Source: Methylomicrobium sp. wino1
GTDB taxonomy: Bacteria; Pseudomonadota; Gammaproteobacteria; Methylococcales; Methylomonadaceae
Reading direction: 5' to 3'
Length of the DNA: 64,000 nucleotides
NCBI RefSeq assembly: GCF_003932755.1
Contig: NZ_CP024202.1
Coordinates: forward strand, 4,992,497-5,056,496
In this document: positions 35,628 through 44,954 of the stretch, piece by piece
How positions within the stretch are numbered: position 1 is the first letter of the stretch
Layout: every line of letters starts with the position of its first letter
Translations under genes and position numbers: made by a program
The notes under the pieces: model-generated
Told to the model about the DNA's origin: nothing
Seen by the model: the letters and a program-made list of their open reading frames with translations, nothing else
The model's database searches: none

Positions 35628-36719
35628 TCAAGCCGGCTTCAGCGTCAGCCTGAGATCCGACCCTATTTGTCTAATATCGCATAAGCTTAAATGTTTTTTA
35701 TCGGCTATTTTTTCAAGGCCCGGCAAACGGAACAACCCTCGGCCTTCATCGCCCAATACACTGGTCGACATATAGATCAGCCATTCGTCGACAAGGTTTT
35801 CGGCCAACAAAGCCCCGCTCAAGGTCGGCCCGGCTTCGATGAATATCTCGTTAAACTGCAATCGCCCCAACAAATCCATCACGGCAGACAAATCGACCTT
35901 GCCGTTTCGCTCGGCAACGCAATACACTTCCGCGCCTAATTGCTGCAACGCATCGATTTTACTTCTGTCCTGCGAACAAGTTACAACCACATTGCGACCC
36001 GGCAATGTCAATAAACGCGCAGTCGGCGACATCCTAAGACGGGTATCGAGCACGACTCTGGCCGGCTGCAGGGTTTCGAATTCGACCCGCGCATTCAAGG
36101 CAGGATCGTCGGCCAACACCGTATTAATACCGGTCAAAATCGCCGAACTGCGGGCGCGATATCGATGTACATCGGCTCTGGATTGATCCGAAGTGATCCA
36201 TTTACTCTCGCCGGAAGCCATCGCGGTGCGTCCGTCCAGACTCATCGCCAACTTGCCGCGTACAAACGGCAAACCCGTTTGCATGCGTTTAATGAAGCCC
36301 GGATTCAGTTTCATCGCTTCGTTTTGCAAAACGCCGTAGCGCACGTCGATACCGGCGTCATTCAATCTTGTCAAACCTCGGCCGGAAACCAGCGGGTTAG
36401 GATCTTGCATGGCCGCAACAACACGGACTACGCCGGCTTTGATCAAGGCCTCGCAACAAGGCGGGGTGCGCCCGTGATGGCTGCAAGGCTCCAAGGTAAC
36501 ATAAACCGTCGCCCCTTCGGGGCTTTGCGCCCGCTTGAGCGCCTCGACTTCGGCATGACCCTCGCCGGCCCGAGCATGCCAACCTTCGGCGATAATCGAA
36601 CCTTCTTTAACCAATACGCAACCGACACGCGGATTCGGATGCGTCGTGTACAGGCCGTTATGCGCCAATTGAATCGCCCGGGCCATGTAAAATTCGTCCG
36701 TCTGCCGTAACGAAGTCAT
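35628..36719 (-). CDS. ribD: Bifunctional riboflavin deaminase/reductase
   Basis: The 363-residue protein has an N-terminal deaminase domain (THPNPRVGCVLVKEG, HAEVEAL, EPCSHHGRTPPC with the zinc Cys) and a C-terminal reductase domain from about residue 150 (GKLAMSLDGRTAM, SRADVHRYRARSSAILTG, EAGPTLSGALL). It does the second and third steps of riboflavin synthesis. It starts one base after the nrdR stop. Confidence 0.97.
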   Translation of the reverse strand: MTSLRQTDEFYMARAIQLAHNGLYTTHPNPRVGCVLVKEGSIIAEGWHARAGEGHAEVEALKRAQSPEGATVYVTLEPCSHHGRTPPCCEALIKAGVVRVVAAMQDPNPLVSGRGLTRLNDAGIDVRYGVLQNEAMKLNPGFIKRMQTGLPFVRGKLAMSLDGRTAMASGESKWITSDQSRADVHRYRARSSAILTGINTVLADDPALNARVEFETLQPARVVLDTRLRMSPTARLLTLPGRNVVVTCSQDRSKIDALQQLGAEVYCVAERNGKVDLSAVMDLLGRLQFNEIFIEAGPTLSGALLAENLVDEWLIYMSTSVLGDEGRGLFRLPGLEKIADKKHLSLCDIRQIGSDLRLTLKPA

Positions 36720-36720
36720 C

Positions 36721-37173
36721 TTATTGCCGTTTCAAATTCTCGATCATATCGGTAAATTCGCTAACATCCTCGAAACTCCGATAGACCGACGCGAATCTGA
36801 CATAGGCGACATGATCGAGCACGCTCAACTCTCTCATGACTTTTTCGCCCAATTCTTGCGCCTTTATCTCGCGTTCGCCTTTCGTCGCCAATTCTTTGAT
36901 GATTCGGCTAATGGCCTGCTCGATCGCATCGCTGTCCACCGGTCTTTTTTCCAAGGCCCGCAACATACCGGCGCGAAGTTTTTGTTCGTCGAAAGGTTCT
37001 CTTGCGCCGCCGCGTTTGATCACGCGCGGCAGACTCAACTCGGCCTGTTCGAAGGTCGTAAAACGTTCCTTACAGACCGTGCATTCGCGGCGCCTTCGGA
37101 CTTGATCGCCCTCGTTCGCCAATCTGGAATCGATCACTCGGGTATCTTGCGCCGAACAAAAAGGACATCGCAT
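36721..37173 (-). CDS. nrdR: Transcriptional repressor NrdR
   Basis: The 150-residue protein has the NrdR zinc ribbon (Cys3, Cys6, Cys31, Cys34) and an ATP-cone ([32 protein letters not shown]). NrdR senses ATP/dATP and represses ribonucleotide reductase genes. It is first in the nrdR-ribD-ribE-ribBX-ribH-nusB-thiL-pgpA row, a frequent gammaproteobacterial order. Confidence 0.97.
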   Translation of the reverse strand: MRCPFCSAQDTRVIDSRLANEGDQVRRRRECTVCKERFTTFEQAELSLPRVIKRGGAREPFDEQKLRAGMLRALEKRPVDSDAIEQAISRIIKELATKGEREIKAQELGEKVMRELSVLDHVAYVRFASVYRSFEDVSEFTDMIENLKRQ

Positions 37174-37314
37174 AATTTAATCGCCGATTACCATTGAAAA
37201 ATATCGAGTCGTTGAGAAACCGGTGATTTTATAACAATTAAGCACGCTTACCGTAATTTATTTCGGTATAGGGAGGAATAAGGCGTGGATATCTTCGCGA
37301 TGATTTCGTTAAAA

Positions 37315-37396
37315 GTAGGGTGCGCATCGCGCACCTGGGTCTGGTACTGTGTAATGGAGTTCGACGCCGTTAAATGGTGCGCGATGCGCACCCTAC
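37315..37396. repeat. REP pair 1, downstream of the REP transposase
   Basis: Two copies of a 21-bp palindromic unit (core GTGCGCATCGCGCAC, with GTAGG at one end) in inverted order, 40 bp apart. The right copy ends two bases from the transposase stop codon. Confidence 0.9.
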
Positions 37397-37398
37397 GG

Positions 37399-37969
37399 TT
37401 ATTTACTTTCGCATTGTATGCTTGAGAGCACCTCATGCTCTTTAGCGCTCGAACCCCAATCGGCAGTATAAACGCCTTGTTTTACCCAATAATGGAACGA
37501 TGAATACGGCCAATCAACCACATTCTCAACCAAACCATGTTTCACCGGATTGAAATGCAGATAATCGAAATGATTGTGGTAATCCCGTTCGTCGCGTATG
37601 AGATGCTCCCAAAAACGCGGCTGCCAAATGCCGCGTCTTCGTCTGCGTAAACGCGAAGCGCTGATTGTTTGCTCCGGGCCGCCAGATTCCAACCAGATTT
37701 GTGTGAAGCGTTTTTTAACAACACCCCAACGTTTCGAATAACCACAGTCGTCTGCCGGCATTGTCCATATTGCATGAATGTGATCCGGCAACATTACCAA
37801 TCCATCGACCTGAAAGGGTAGCTCCGAGGCAATAGCGGATCGCGTTACGCAAACAATCCCTTGCCCGGTCGTTTGCCAAAATTTCCGCGCGACGGACCGT
37901 TACCACCGTGAAGAAATAGGTTCCTCCAGGCACATAACAGCGCCGATAATCGGCCATACCATCCTCCAC
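37399..37969 (-). pseudogene. REP-associated Y1 transposase (RAYT), frameshifted
   Basis: The N-terminal frame reads YRRCYVPGGTYFFTVVTVRR, the typical start of RAYT proteins. It is lost near 37815-37830, after AIRYCL. The next frame supplies ELPFQVDGLVMLPDHIHAIW with the HUH motif, then QPRFWEHLIRDERDYHNHFD and YLHFNPVKHGLV with the catalytic Tyr region. A one-base insertion or two-base deletion in a GG stretch explains the break. RAYTs are single-domain Y1 nucleases that process REP DNA. Here the gene is flanked on both sides by inverted REP pairs, as expected. It is probably inactive now. Confidence 0.88.
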
Positions 37970-37990
37970 AAATAAATGATTTCGTTAAAT

Positions 37991-38076
37991 GTAGGGTGCG
38001 CATCGCGCACCGGATTCGGAGCCGGGACGTTTCCTTGGGTTTGGCGTCGTGGCAAGGTGCGCGATGCGCACCCTAC
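37991..38076. repeat. REP pair 2, upstream of the REP transposase
   Basis: Inverted copies at 37991-38011 and 38056-38076, separated by a GC-rich spacer (GAGCCGGGACGTTTCCTTGG) that recurs in pair 3. Confidence 0.9.
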
Positions 38077-38173
38077 GCTGCATCCATCGGTTACCGGTTT
38101 TGAATTGCGGTAATCGATTCGATGCGGCGGTCCCGTATTGGCCATTCGCCATGAACGAGCGATTTCGATTTTC

Positions 38174-38259
38174 GTAGGGTGCGCATCGCGCACCGGGTTC
38201 GGAGCCGGGACGTTTCGTTGGATTCGGCGTCGTGGCAAGGTGCGCGATGCGCACCCTAC
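38174..38259. repeat. REP pair 3, overlapping the end of gspD
   Basis: Inverted copies at 38174-38194 and 38239-38259. The TAG in the GTAGG end of the right copy (minus strand) is the stop codon of gspD. Confidence 0.9.
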
Positions 38260-40448
38260 CGGATTTCCATTTCGGTCGGTTCGATGTGGTAGATGCCGGT
38301 CAGTTTACGCTTGAATTCGTCGGCGACCAATCGAGCATCTTGCCTACCGGTGACGACTCGGGGGGTCAAAAGGATAACCAATTCGGTTTTTGTATTATCA
38401 TAAGATGTACTACCAAATAATGGCCCAATCAGCGGCAATTCATGCAACCAAGGCACGCCAGCTTTTCCAAAACCATTATCCTCTTGTATTAGACCGCCCA
38501 ACACAAGTGTTTCACCGCTCTGCACCGCTACCGAACTCGTAATCTCTCGGGTTAGTATGTCCGGATTGCCTGTGGTACTAGTATCTGCTTCACCTATGAG
38601 GACATTTTCTACACTCTGCTCGATTTCCATAATGACTAAACCGCCAGCATTGACTCGGGGTTTGATTTTCAATTTGACCCCGGTTTGCCGCTGCTCTAAT
38701 TGTTGAGTTTGCACAAGCTGATCAGTGGGCGAACCGCCGACCGGGGTCGTCGTGCCCGTTCTCAGCGATATCTCTCTACCGACTTGTATCGACGCCTCTT
38801 GATTATTAAGCACCATTAATGATGGAGATGCAATGACATTAGTATTGCCTTTAGAGGCTTCGGCGTTTAATACTGCCTTAATATCACCCGAAACAAAGGC
38901 GTAGCTTAACCCCCCGGACATTGCCCCCAAAGCTACTGGTGCTAATGTTCGAATAACACTGGTGCTTCCGCCCCCGGTAATCGTATTATCTCCACCAGCC
39001 CCATGTTCAAAAAACCATTGAATGCCGTATTGCAGTTTATCCGTCAACGTCACATCCACAATCGTCGCATCGATCAAGACCTGCAGCGGCATCACGTCCA
39101 ATTGTTTGATCACGCCCTTGATTACGTTGTATTCCTGGGCTGTCGCGACGATCACGAGCGAGTTGTTGATTTCGTCGGGTATGATACGTACATCCTCGAC
39201 GCCCTTGACCTTGACCCCGCTACCGGCAATGCCGGGCGTTTGCATCGGACGCTGAACTTGGCGAATCTGACCGCCGAGCCCTCCCAATCCGCTGCTCTGT
39301 TGCGGACGACTGGTGACTTCCACCGATCTTCTCCCTGCCGCGACCGAAGCCTGCCCCATGCCGACTTGGGAAGCCGGAACGCCGTAGATCTCGCTTAGGG
39401 TCGCTGCCAATTGCACCGCATCGACATGCTGTACTTTATAGACATTGACGCCGCCGCCGGTCGCCGATTGCGCCCGGTCGAGCCGGATGATCCAATTTTC
39501 GATGTCGCTTAGATAACGCGATTGATGCGTGATCGCCAATATCGCGTTCATGCGCTCGATCGCGATGAAGCGAAAAAACTGGCTTTCATCCTCCTTGGCT
39601 TTTTTATCGAAAATTTGTTCCAGCTCTTCGATCAAGGTCGGCGGGTCGACATGCGTCAACGGAAACAACGCGAACGACCGGCCGCGCATCATATCGACAT
39701 CGAAAATCCCGACGATCTCTTGTATGCGCTGCAATTCGGCTGCGGTGCCGCCCACCAGCAACAGGTTTCTGGAAGGGTCGGCATGCAGCAAGGTTTTTTC
39801 TTGCATCAGCGGTTTGAGTATTTCGACGATATTGTCGACGCCGACATTTCTGACCGGAATGACACTGACTTGATAACCGGTCGGCAATACGCGTCCGCGC
39901 CGGTCTGCCAGCGACAAGGCCGAGGTATAGAGCGCATCGGCCGCCGGTTCGATATGATAAACGCCGCCTTCGTCTTTGACCAAGGCCGCACTGTTCATGC
40001 TCAACAGCATTTCCAATGTCGGCAGCACTTGTTCGCGGGTCAACGGCTGAGTCGTTTGCAGAGTGACCTTGCCGGCTACTTTAGGGCTCAATACATAATT
40101 CTTACCCAAAATGTCGCCGATAATGACCTTCGCGACCTCGCCAAGGTCGGCTTCGTCGAAATTCAAACTAAAAGAACCCGGACCTTTGGCCGGACCGGGC
40201 CGTCCGATCGTATCGCCGACCGGACGGCCGGAACCTGGATAAATTTCGGCATGCAGCTTGTCTTTATCTTCTGCTTTGGTTTCTTCTCCCAATTGTTCGA
40301 AAAACTTTTGATGGGCTTCGAGGTCGTCGACTTTGGGCTGCTGCAAAGACAATTTTTGCCGGGTTTGAGGGCCTAACAATTCACACCCGGTAACCGATAG
40401 GGTTAACAATGCCAAAACAGTCGCAGGGATTCGGTTTACTTTATTCAT
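38256..40448 (-). CDS. gspD: Type II secretion outer-membrane secretin
   Basis: The 730-residue protein forms the secretin pore. It has a lipoprotein-type signal (LLTLSVTGC, possible lipid at Cys22), N0-N3 domains (FDEADLGEVAKVIIGDILGKNYVLSPKV; VIPVRNVGVDNIVEIL; VYKVQHVDAVQLAATLSEIYG) and the secretin domain (EASIQVGREISLRTGT, NVIASPSLMVLNNQE, ETLVLGGLIQ, LPLIGPLFGS). A Ser/Gly-rich loop lies in N3. It is last of the E-F-G-H-I-J-K-L-M-N-D operon. Its stop codon falls inside a REP copy, so the native C-terminus may have been changed slightly. Confidence 0.95.
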   Translation of the reverse strand: MNKVNRIPATVLALLTLSVTGCELLGPQTRQKLSLQQPKVDDLEAHQKFFEQLGEETKAEDKDKLHAEIYPGSGRPVGDTIGRPGPAKGPGSFSLNFDEADLGEVAKVIIGDILGKNYVLSPKVAGKVTLQTTQPLTREQVLPTLEMLLSMNSAALVKDEGGVYHIEPAADALYTSALSLADRRGRVLPTGYQVSVIPVRNVGVDNIVEILKPLMQEKTLLHADPSRNLLLVGGTAAELQRIQEIVGIFDVDMMRGRSFALFPLTHVDPPTLIEELEQIFDKKAKEDESQFFRFIAIERMNAILAITHQSRYLSDIENWIIRLDRAQSATGGGVNVYKVQHVDAVQLAATLSEIYGVPASQVGMGQASVAAGRRSVEVTSRPQQSSGLGGLGGQIRQVQRPMQTPGIAGSGVKVKGVEDVRIIPDEINNSLVIVATAQEYNVIKGVIKQLDVMPLQVLIDATIVDVTLTDKLQYGIQWFFEHGAGGDNTITGGGSTSVIRTLAPVALGAMSGGLSYAFVSGDIKAVLNAEASKGNTNVIASPSLMVLNNQEASIQVGREISLRTGTTTPVGGSPTDQLVQTQQLEQRQTGVKLKIKPRVNAGGLVIMEIEQSVENVLIGEADTSTTGNPDILTREITSSVAVQSGETLVLGGLIQEDNGFGKAGVPWLHELPLIGPLFGSTSYDNTKTELVILLTPRVVTGRQDARLVADEFKRKLTGIYHIEPTEMEIR

Positions 40449-41079
40449 CTTGTGTTGTTATTGCTGAATCAGGTTCACTTAAGCCGTTGTCCGGCGTTGC
40501 TTGGGGAACTGCCGGCGGTAGCTGCGGCGCTGCCGGACGTTGCGGTGGTGTAAGCGGGCGCCTTCCGGGAGGTAATTCTTTTTGTTTCGGTTTTCTCAAG
40601 ATCAACTCTTGCCGCTCCATGCCTCTTTCCAGTATTGCTTTATCCGGCAATATTTCAACCAATCGCCACCCGTCGACTTCGTCGTCCACAGGCATTTTTT
40701 TATGATTTTTTTGATTGGGCAACGGTTTCGTTCTTCGTAACAATACGTGCAGCTTCTGTTGAACCGTATAGATACCGGTCAGTTCCCAATCCAAGGTTTC
40801 CGAACTCGTTTCCGACGTTTTTTCCGGTTCCGGTTCGGGGGCCGGGCGCCGGCCTTCTATAAATAGCGGTCGACTGACCAAATCGTTATATCGGTCTTCG
40901 CTCGGCCGATCGCTTTGAAATTGCGGAAACGCCAACGCCTCATAGTCTGTCGATTGCGTATGGGCTTCGCCGGCCGGCTCGCCGTTCGCCTGCCCCCAAT
41001 ACCACCATTCGCCGGCGATAATAACCATTAAAACCGCGCAGGCAGCGCCCAGTAATTTGACTAACGCCGGATTGATCAT
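40441..41079 (-). CDS. gspN: GspC/XpsN-like inner-membrane component of type II secretion
   Basis: The 212-residue protein has one N-terminal membrane helix (VKLLGAACAVLMVIIAGEWWYWG), then a periplasmic region with RYNDLVSRPLFIEGRRP and ELTGIYTVQQKLHVLLRR, which resembles the homology region of GspC, and a Pro-rich end. In the Xanthomonas order the gene before the secretin is xpsN, which takes the place of GspC. No other GspC candidate is in the operon. It overlaps gspD by eight bases and gspM by four. The symbol follows gene order and is tentative. Confidence 0.75.
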   Translation of the reverse strand: MINPALVKLLGAACAVLMVIIAGEWWYWGQANGEPAGEAHTQSTDYEALAFPQFQSDRPSEDRYNDLVSRPLFIEGRRPAPEPEPEKTSETSSETLDWELTGIYTVQQKLHVLLRRTKPLPNQKNHKKMPVDDEVDGWRLVEILPDKAILERGMERQELILRKPKQKELPPGRRPLTPPQRPAAPQLPPAVPQATPDNGLSEPDSAITTQDE

Positions 41080-41663
41080 GACTCTTTACCCATGAAACCG
41101 GAAGCCTGAAAGCTGATGTTCATTTTATTGCTAGGCTCAATCTTTCGGGTTAATCGATTACGCCTGCCTCGTTCGGGACGGATATCAAGGTCGTCGATCA
41201 TTATGAAGGGTACGGCCGATTCGAGTTGCAGCAAAACCGAGCGAAACGCTTCCATATCGCCGTTCATTCTGATTTTTATCGCGATTCGACTATATTGGCC
41301 TTCGGTTTTACTCGGCAACACCTGAGTACTGATCAATTCGGCACCGGCGTTGGTAATCGCGGCTCTGACCGATTGCTGTAATTCCGCGGAAGCCAAGGCC
41401 TCCGATTTGTGCCGGCTGAAAAAACTTTGTGCGGCATTGGCCTGCTGAATTGTTTCGACATTGGCCGTCACCGCTTCTTTTCTGTCGGTTATCCGTTGAT
41501 AGCGGTCCAAACGAAACAGTAACTCGTGTTTTTCTTCGCGCAAGTCCAAGGCCGCGTTGATCAAGGGAACCACCAAAAAGCCGATCGCCATCAATACGAC
41601 CGCAATCAACAAGCCTACAGCGACTAGGCGTTGTGGCGGGTATTTATCGAGTAGCGTCATCAT
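41076..41663 (-). CDS. gspM: Type II secretion protein M
   Basis: The 195-residue protein has a short cytoplasmic start, one membrane helix (VAVGLLIAVVLMAIGFLVVPL), a coiled-coil stretch and a ferredoxin-like periplasmic domain (LQQSVRAAITNAGAELISTQVL, RIAIKIRMNGDMEAFRSVL). This PilO/GspM-like layout fits the inner-membrane platform partner of GspL. It overlaps gspL by 20 bases. Confidence 0.85.
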   Translation of the reverse strand: MMTLLDKYPPQRLVAVGLLIAVVLMAIGFLVVPLINAALDLREEKHELLFRLDRYQRITDRKEAVTANVETIQQANAAQSFFSRHKSEALASAELQQSVRAAITNAGAELISTQVLPSKTEGQYSRIAIKIRMNGDMEAFRSVLLQLESAVPFIMIDDLDIRPERGRRNRLTRKIEPSNKMNISFQASGFMGKES

Positions 41664-42756
41664 CGCTCCTAGCTTTAATGTCCACGGATAGCTGAAAACG
41701 CTCTAATCCGCTCAGTCTATCCCGGGTGACCGGCGACACGAAACGGGCATTGACGAATAACTCCGATTTTTCCAATTTTGAGATGAGTGCCGATGCAGCC
41801 GGCGATTGGCCTTGAAACTGTAGCCGACCTTCGTTAAAACGCAAATAGTTGAGCCAGGTATCGTCTTCTATCAATTCGCTGAGGGTATTCAATATATCGA
41901 CGATTGCCGGCGACTGCTGTTTTTTGGCGATCAATTGTTGTGCTTGCGCAATAATGGTATCGATCTCTGCTTGAATGTTTTCAACGGCTTTCGCTTCTTC
42001 TTCGATAACCGCAATGTCGTCCCTGAGAGCCGCTACAGCGCGGCTTTCCAGCCAAACCGGCAAGACCATCGCGACGGTTAGCAGTAAAAAAAACAACGCG
42101 ACCAAACCGCCGTGTACATAGCTGTGCCAAGGTATTTTGTTTTCCCGGCGATGTTCCGGCAAGAGATTATAATGGGAGACGTCCGATTCCGGTTGATTGC
42201 TTACCGGTTCGTAGTCGATTAGCGACGGATGCAGCGTCAATGCCGTCAATTCATCCAATAAGGCATCCAATTTGTCCTTTGGCGTCAACACCAAAACGAG
42301 GCGCACGATGTTGGTCTGCTTGTTTTTTTCGACCCGTTTGACCGAAAAATAAACTTGATCTTTGTTAAAAGGGGTCAGGCGATCGATTTCATAAGCAATG
42401 ACTTGTTGTAAATTTTCCGCGGCGGCAATCGGAAAGGTCAGCTCCTTGCTAATCGCATCGGTAGGCGAAAGCCGCACGATGAATTGGGTTTTCTCGTAGC
42501 GCGCATCTTTTGCCAAAATTTTCTTGATCGCCTCGACTCCCGCCGCATCCCTCGAAAATTCGCCAAGGCTTTCGCACGCTTCGCCGACTTCATAGGTTAA
42601 CGAGAATGAGGAGACATGAGGTCGTAAAATGAGTTTACTTTGTTGCTGATCAAGAATTTTCTTGATCTCTTCAGGCAATAAATGAGAAAGCTCGCTTCCC
42701 CACCAACGAAAAAACTTTTTTACATCCAGATCAATGTTCGCATCAAGATTCAGCAT
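41644..42756 (-). CDS. gspL: Type II secretion protein L (PilN-like)
   Basis: The 370-residue protein has an N-terminal actin-like cytoplasmic part (IVRLSPTDAISKELTFP, LQQVIAYEIDRLTPF), a membrane helix near residue 220 (VALFFLLLTVAMVLPVWL) and a periplasmic PilN/GspL domain with a coiled coil (IEEEAKAVENIQAEID). GspL links the GspE ATPase to the inner-membrane platform. A 459-bp spacer with REP copies separates it from gspK. Confidence 0.87.
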   Translation of the reverse strand: MLNLDANIDLDVKKFFRWWGSELSHLLPEEIKKILDQQQSKLILRPHVSSFSLTYEVGEACESLGEFSRDAAGVEAIKKILAKDARYEKTQFIVRLSPTDAISKELTFPIAAAENLQQVIAYEIDRLTPFNKDQVYFSVKRVEKNKQTNIVRLVLVLTPKDKLDALLDELTALTLHPSLIDYEPVSNQPESDVSHYNLLPEHRRENKIPWHSYVHGGLVALFFLLLTVAMVLPVWLESRAVAALRDDIAVIEEEAKAVENIQAEIDTIIAQAQQLIAKKQQSPAIVDILNTLSELIEDDTWLNYLRFNEGRLQFQGQSPAASALISKLEKSELFVNARFVSPVTRDRLSGLERFQLSVDIKARSDDDATR

Positions 42757-43215
42757 TGGTCATGTTTTGTTTCTAGTTGAGCTTCAGTGGGTAAATATAC
42801 GAGTTTTCATTAAACGTAAGATTGTTAGATTGTCTCATGAAAGTCGATTTGTCCGTGTTACATAAACGGCTAAGGTTATAAGAAAAAAATGACAATAATA
42901 CGTCTTTTCCTTTAAACGAGTTTTAGTGGAAAGGTGCGCGATGCGCACCCTACGGCCTGGGTTTTTAAATAAATCCCCCTCAATCCCCCTTTTTCAAAGG
43001 GGGGAAGTTATTTTGCGTCTTTTCCGTTACGAGCTTTGGCTCGATATCCATCAATCGTAGGGTGCGCATCGCGCACCTGGGTCGGGACTTATCGTCAGGC
43101 TCGGTACCGTAAAAAGGTGCGCGATGCGCACCCTACGTCCTTGGCAAGCAGGGTTTGCAACCCCGTCCTACACGTTTTGACCGTGACCTATGCAAGCCAC
43201 GGCGCTTGGCTCACA
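42757..43215. repeat. REP copies between gspK and gspL
   Basis: A single REP (42933-42953) and an inverted REP pair (43057-43136) lie in this spacer, with a short AATCCCCCTTTTTCAAAGGG palindrome between. No gene is seen. The repeats interrupt the secretion operon but need not stop transcription. Confidence 0.85.
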
Positions 43216-44172
43216 TCAATAATTTTCCATTTCATAGGCGAATAAAGAATGGACTTTGGAATGTATCGGTTGCCATCGAACCACCGAAAAAGGTTCGCCC
43301 GGGTTATTCGAACGCCTAACCAAAACTTTGATACCCGCCGTGATGTCGTCACCGAGCATGGCCTCCGAAACGATAGTCAACGCGCCGCTTGCCTGCGTAC
43401 CAGGCTGCGCCTGGTCGTCTTCCTGCATTTCGAATCCTCCCGGCATCTCGCCACCCTGCTCAGTCGGCGAAAAAGCTCTGACCGTAGGAATGGCATTCTC
43501 GGCATCGGACTGGTCCGTTATCGGCTTAGCGGCAAAGTCGTCCTCGCTTTCCAGCATATATCGCAACTCCGCCGAGGCCTTGTCGAGATCGACACTCGAT
43601 TGACCGGATTCAATGGTAATAAACGGCTCCAGCCATTCGTAGAGCACGGCGTCCACGCCTAAAACCATTTGCAATTCTTCAAGAGACTGGAATGCCTGGT
43701 TACGGGGGGCATATCTCAAGCCGGCCGCTTGATATTCTTTTTTCTCGGCACCGTCTTCTCGCGTTTCGTCATCCTGATCGCGCCAATCGATAATTGCGTT
43801 GGCGACCCGTGTTTGCATATCGGTCTCTATCGGCGCATGCCTCAATAGTTTGAGTAACAATTCCAATTCCGCTCGATTGATGTCGAGCTTGCCGTTTTCC
43901 GCAAGAATGCGTACTCGAATCATGGCTTCATCGAAACTAAATTCATAAATCTGACCATCGGCATCCCATCGTTTTAACGGGTCTTCTTCTTGCATCATCA
44001 ATTCCGCCACCGCAATACCGGCTTCAGCGAAAGCTTGGGCCTCGGACCTTGTCTTCATAGTGAACATTATAGACGATTCCCGGCGCATACTCAGCGCAAA
44101 ACTACCGGCCATGATCGTTAACAACGTCAGCACCCAAAGCACCAACACCAATGCCAAACCTTTTTGCCGCAT
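43216..44172 (-). CDS. gspK: Type II secretion minor pseudopilin K
   Basis: The 318-residue protein starts QKGLALVLVLWVLTLLTIMAGSF, a prepilin-like leader and hydrophobic helix. The large GspK domain follows (AQAFAEAGIAVAEL, NGKLDINRA, RVANAIIDWRDQDDETREDGAE, PRNQAFQSLEELQMVLG). GspK caps the pseudopilus with GspI and GspJ. The acidic middle insert is longer than usual. It shares a base with the gspJ end. Confidence 0.93.
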   Translation of the reverse strand: MRQKGLALVLVLWVLTLLTIMAGSFALSMRRESSIMFTMKTRSEAQAFAEAGIAVAELMMQEEDPLKRWDADGQIYEFSFDEAMIRVRILAENGKLDINRAELELLLKLLRHAPIETDMQTRVANAIIDWRDQDDETREDGAEKKEYQAAGLRYAPRNQAFQSLEELQMVLGVDAVLYEWLEPFITIESGQSSVDLDKASAELRYMLESEDDFAAKPITDQSDAENAIPTVRAFSPTEQGGEMPGGFEMQEDDQAQPGTQASGALTIVSEAMLGDDITAGIKVLVRRSNNPGEPFSVVRWQPIHSKVHSLFAYEMENY

Positions 44173-44948
44173 TAATCGAACCCCTGGTCAATGCCGTCCG
44201 AAAATTCGGGATCGACGGCGGTATCCGCCGCGGCTTTTAAGGCGATGAACATATCCGGCCAATACAATTCGTTGTCGCGAACAATCCTGATTCTGACCAA
44301 ACGCGGTAACGCTTCTTTATCGACCCATTCATCCTGCCACCCGTTCGTTCCGGACACAGGGTCCATCCCGAAATAACCGACCTGGAAAGAGTTCACATGC
44401 TTAAGAATTACGACGCCTTCATCCTGCGCCGTTTGCTCTTCCGCTTCCGGAAAGAAGGGTTGAACCGCAACGGTAAGCCATTTGTCGCCGCCCATTTGCC
44501 GCAAATACACGCTAAACATTTGCAAACCGGGACGAGCCGCACTGGCCGGAAGCGGCGATACGAATTGAAGGGCATCGGGTCTGCCGACAAACGAGAATGC
44601 TCGTTCTTGATCGGGGTTAAAGTCTTGCCACAACGGTTGCGTGACACCCAAGTGCCGGCGAAAGAATTGATAGACCAACGCGGCTTCGCCGCTCTGAGCG
44701 ACTTTACCCTCGCCCGCTTCCCAGCTTTGCGCGCTAATTCTGAGCGTGCCGAACAGCAAGACCATCATGACGCTCAATAAGGTCATGGCCAGCATAATTT
44801 CTATTAGGGTAAAACCGGCTTGATTCTTGGAAATCGTTAGCGTGGCTTGAGGGAACGGTGAAAAAGTTCCTGCTGGAATTGTAACAGCATCTTGGCTATC
44901 ACGACCTTCGCGATGTGCACTTTTCGATGTGCGATGAGTTTTAGACAT
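44172..44948 (-). CDS. gspJ: Type II secretion minor pseudopilin J
   Basis: The product has a prepilin site at QAGFTLIEIMLAMTLLSVMM, a hydrophobic helix and a GspJ domain (EAALVYQFFRRHLGV, SFVGRPDALQFVSPLPA, VYLRQMGG). From the ATG at 44948 the leader before the cleavage Gly is 44 residues, longer than the usual 6-20. I see no better internal start with a ribosome binding site. It starts six bases after the gspI stop. Confidence 0.9.
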   Translation of the reverse strand: MSKTHRTSKSAHREGRDSQDAVTIPAGTFSPFPQATLTISKNQAGFTLIEIMLAMTLLSVMMVLLFGTLRISAQSWEAGEGKVAQSGEAALVYQFFRRHLGVTQPLWQDFNPDQERAFSFVGRPDALQFVSPLPASAARPGLQMFSVYLRQMGGDKWLTVAVQPFFPEAEEQTAQDEGVVILKHVNSFQVGYFGMDPVSGTNGWQDEWVDKEALPRLVRIRIVRDNELYWPDMFIALKAAADTAVDPEFSDGIDQGFD

Positions 44949-44954
44949 GGGCGG

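Noticed and set aside
37315..38259. Regularly spaced palindromes as a CRISPR array
   Set aside because: The units are in inverted pairs, spacers are partly identical, and the broken gene between them is a REP transposase.
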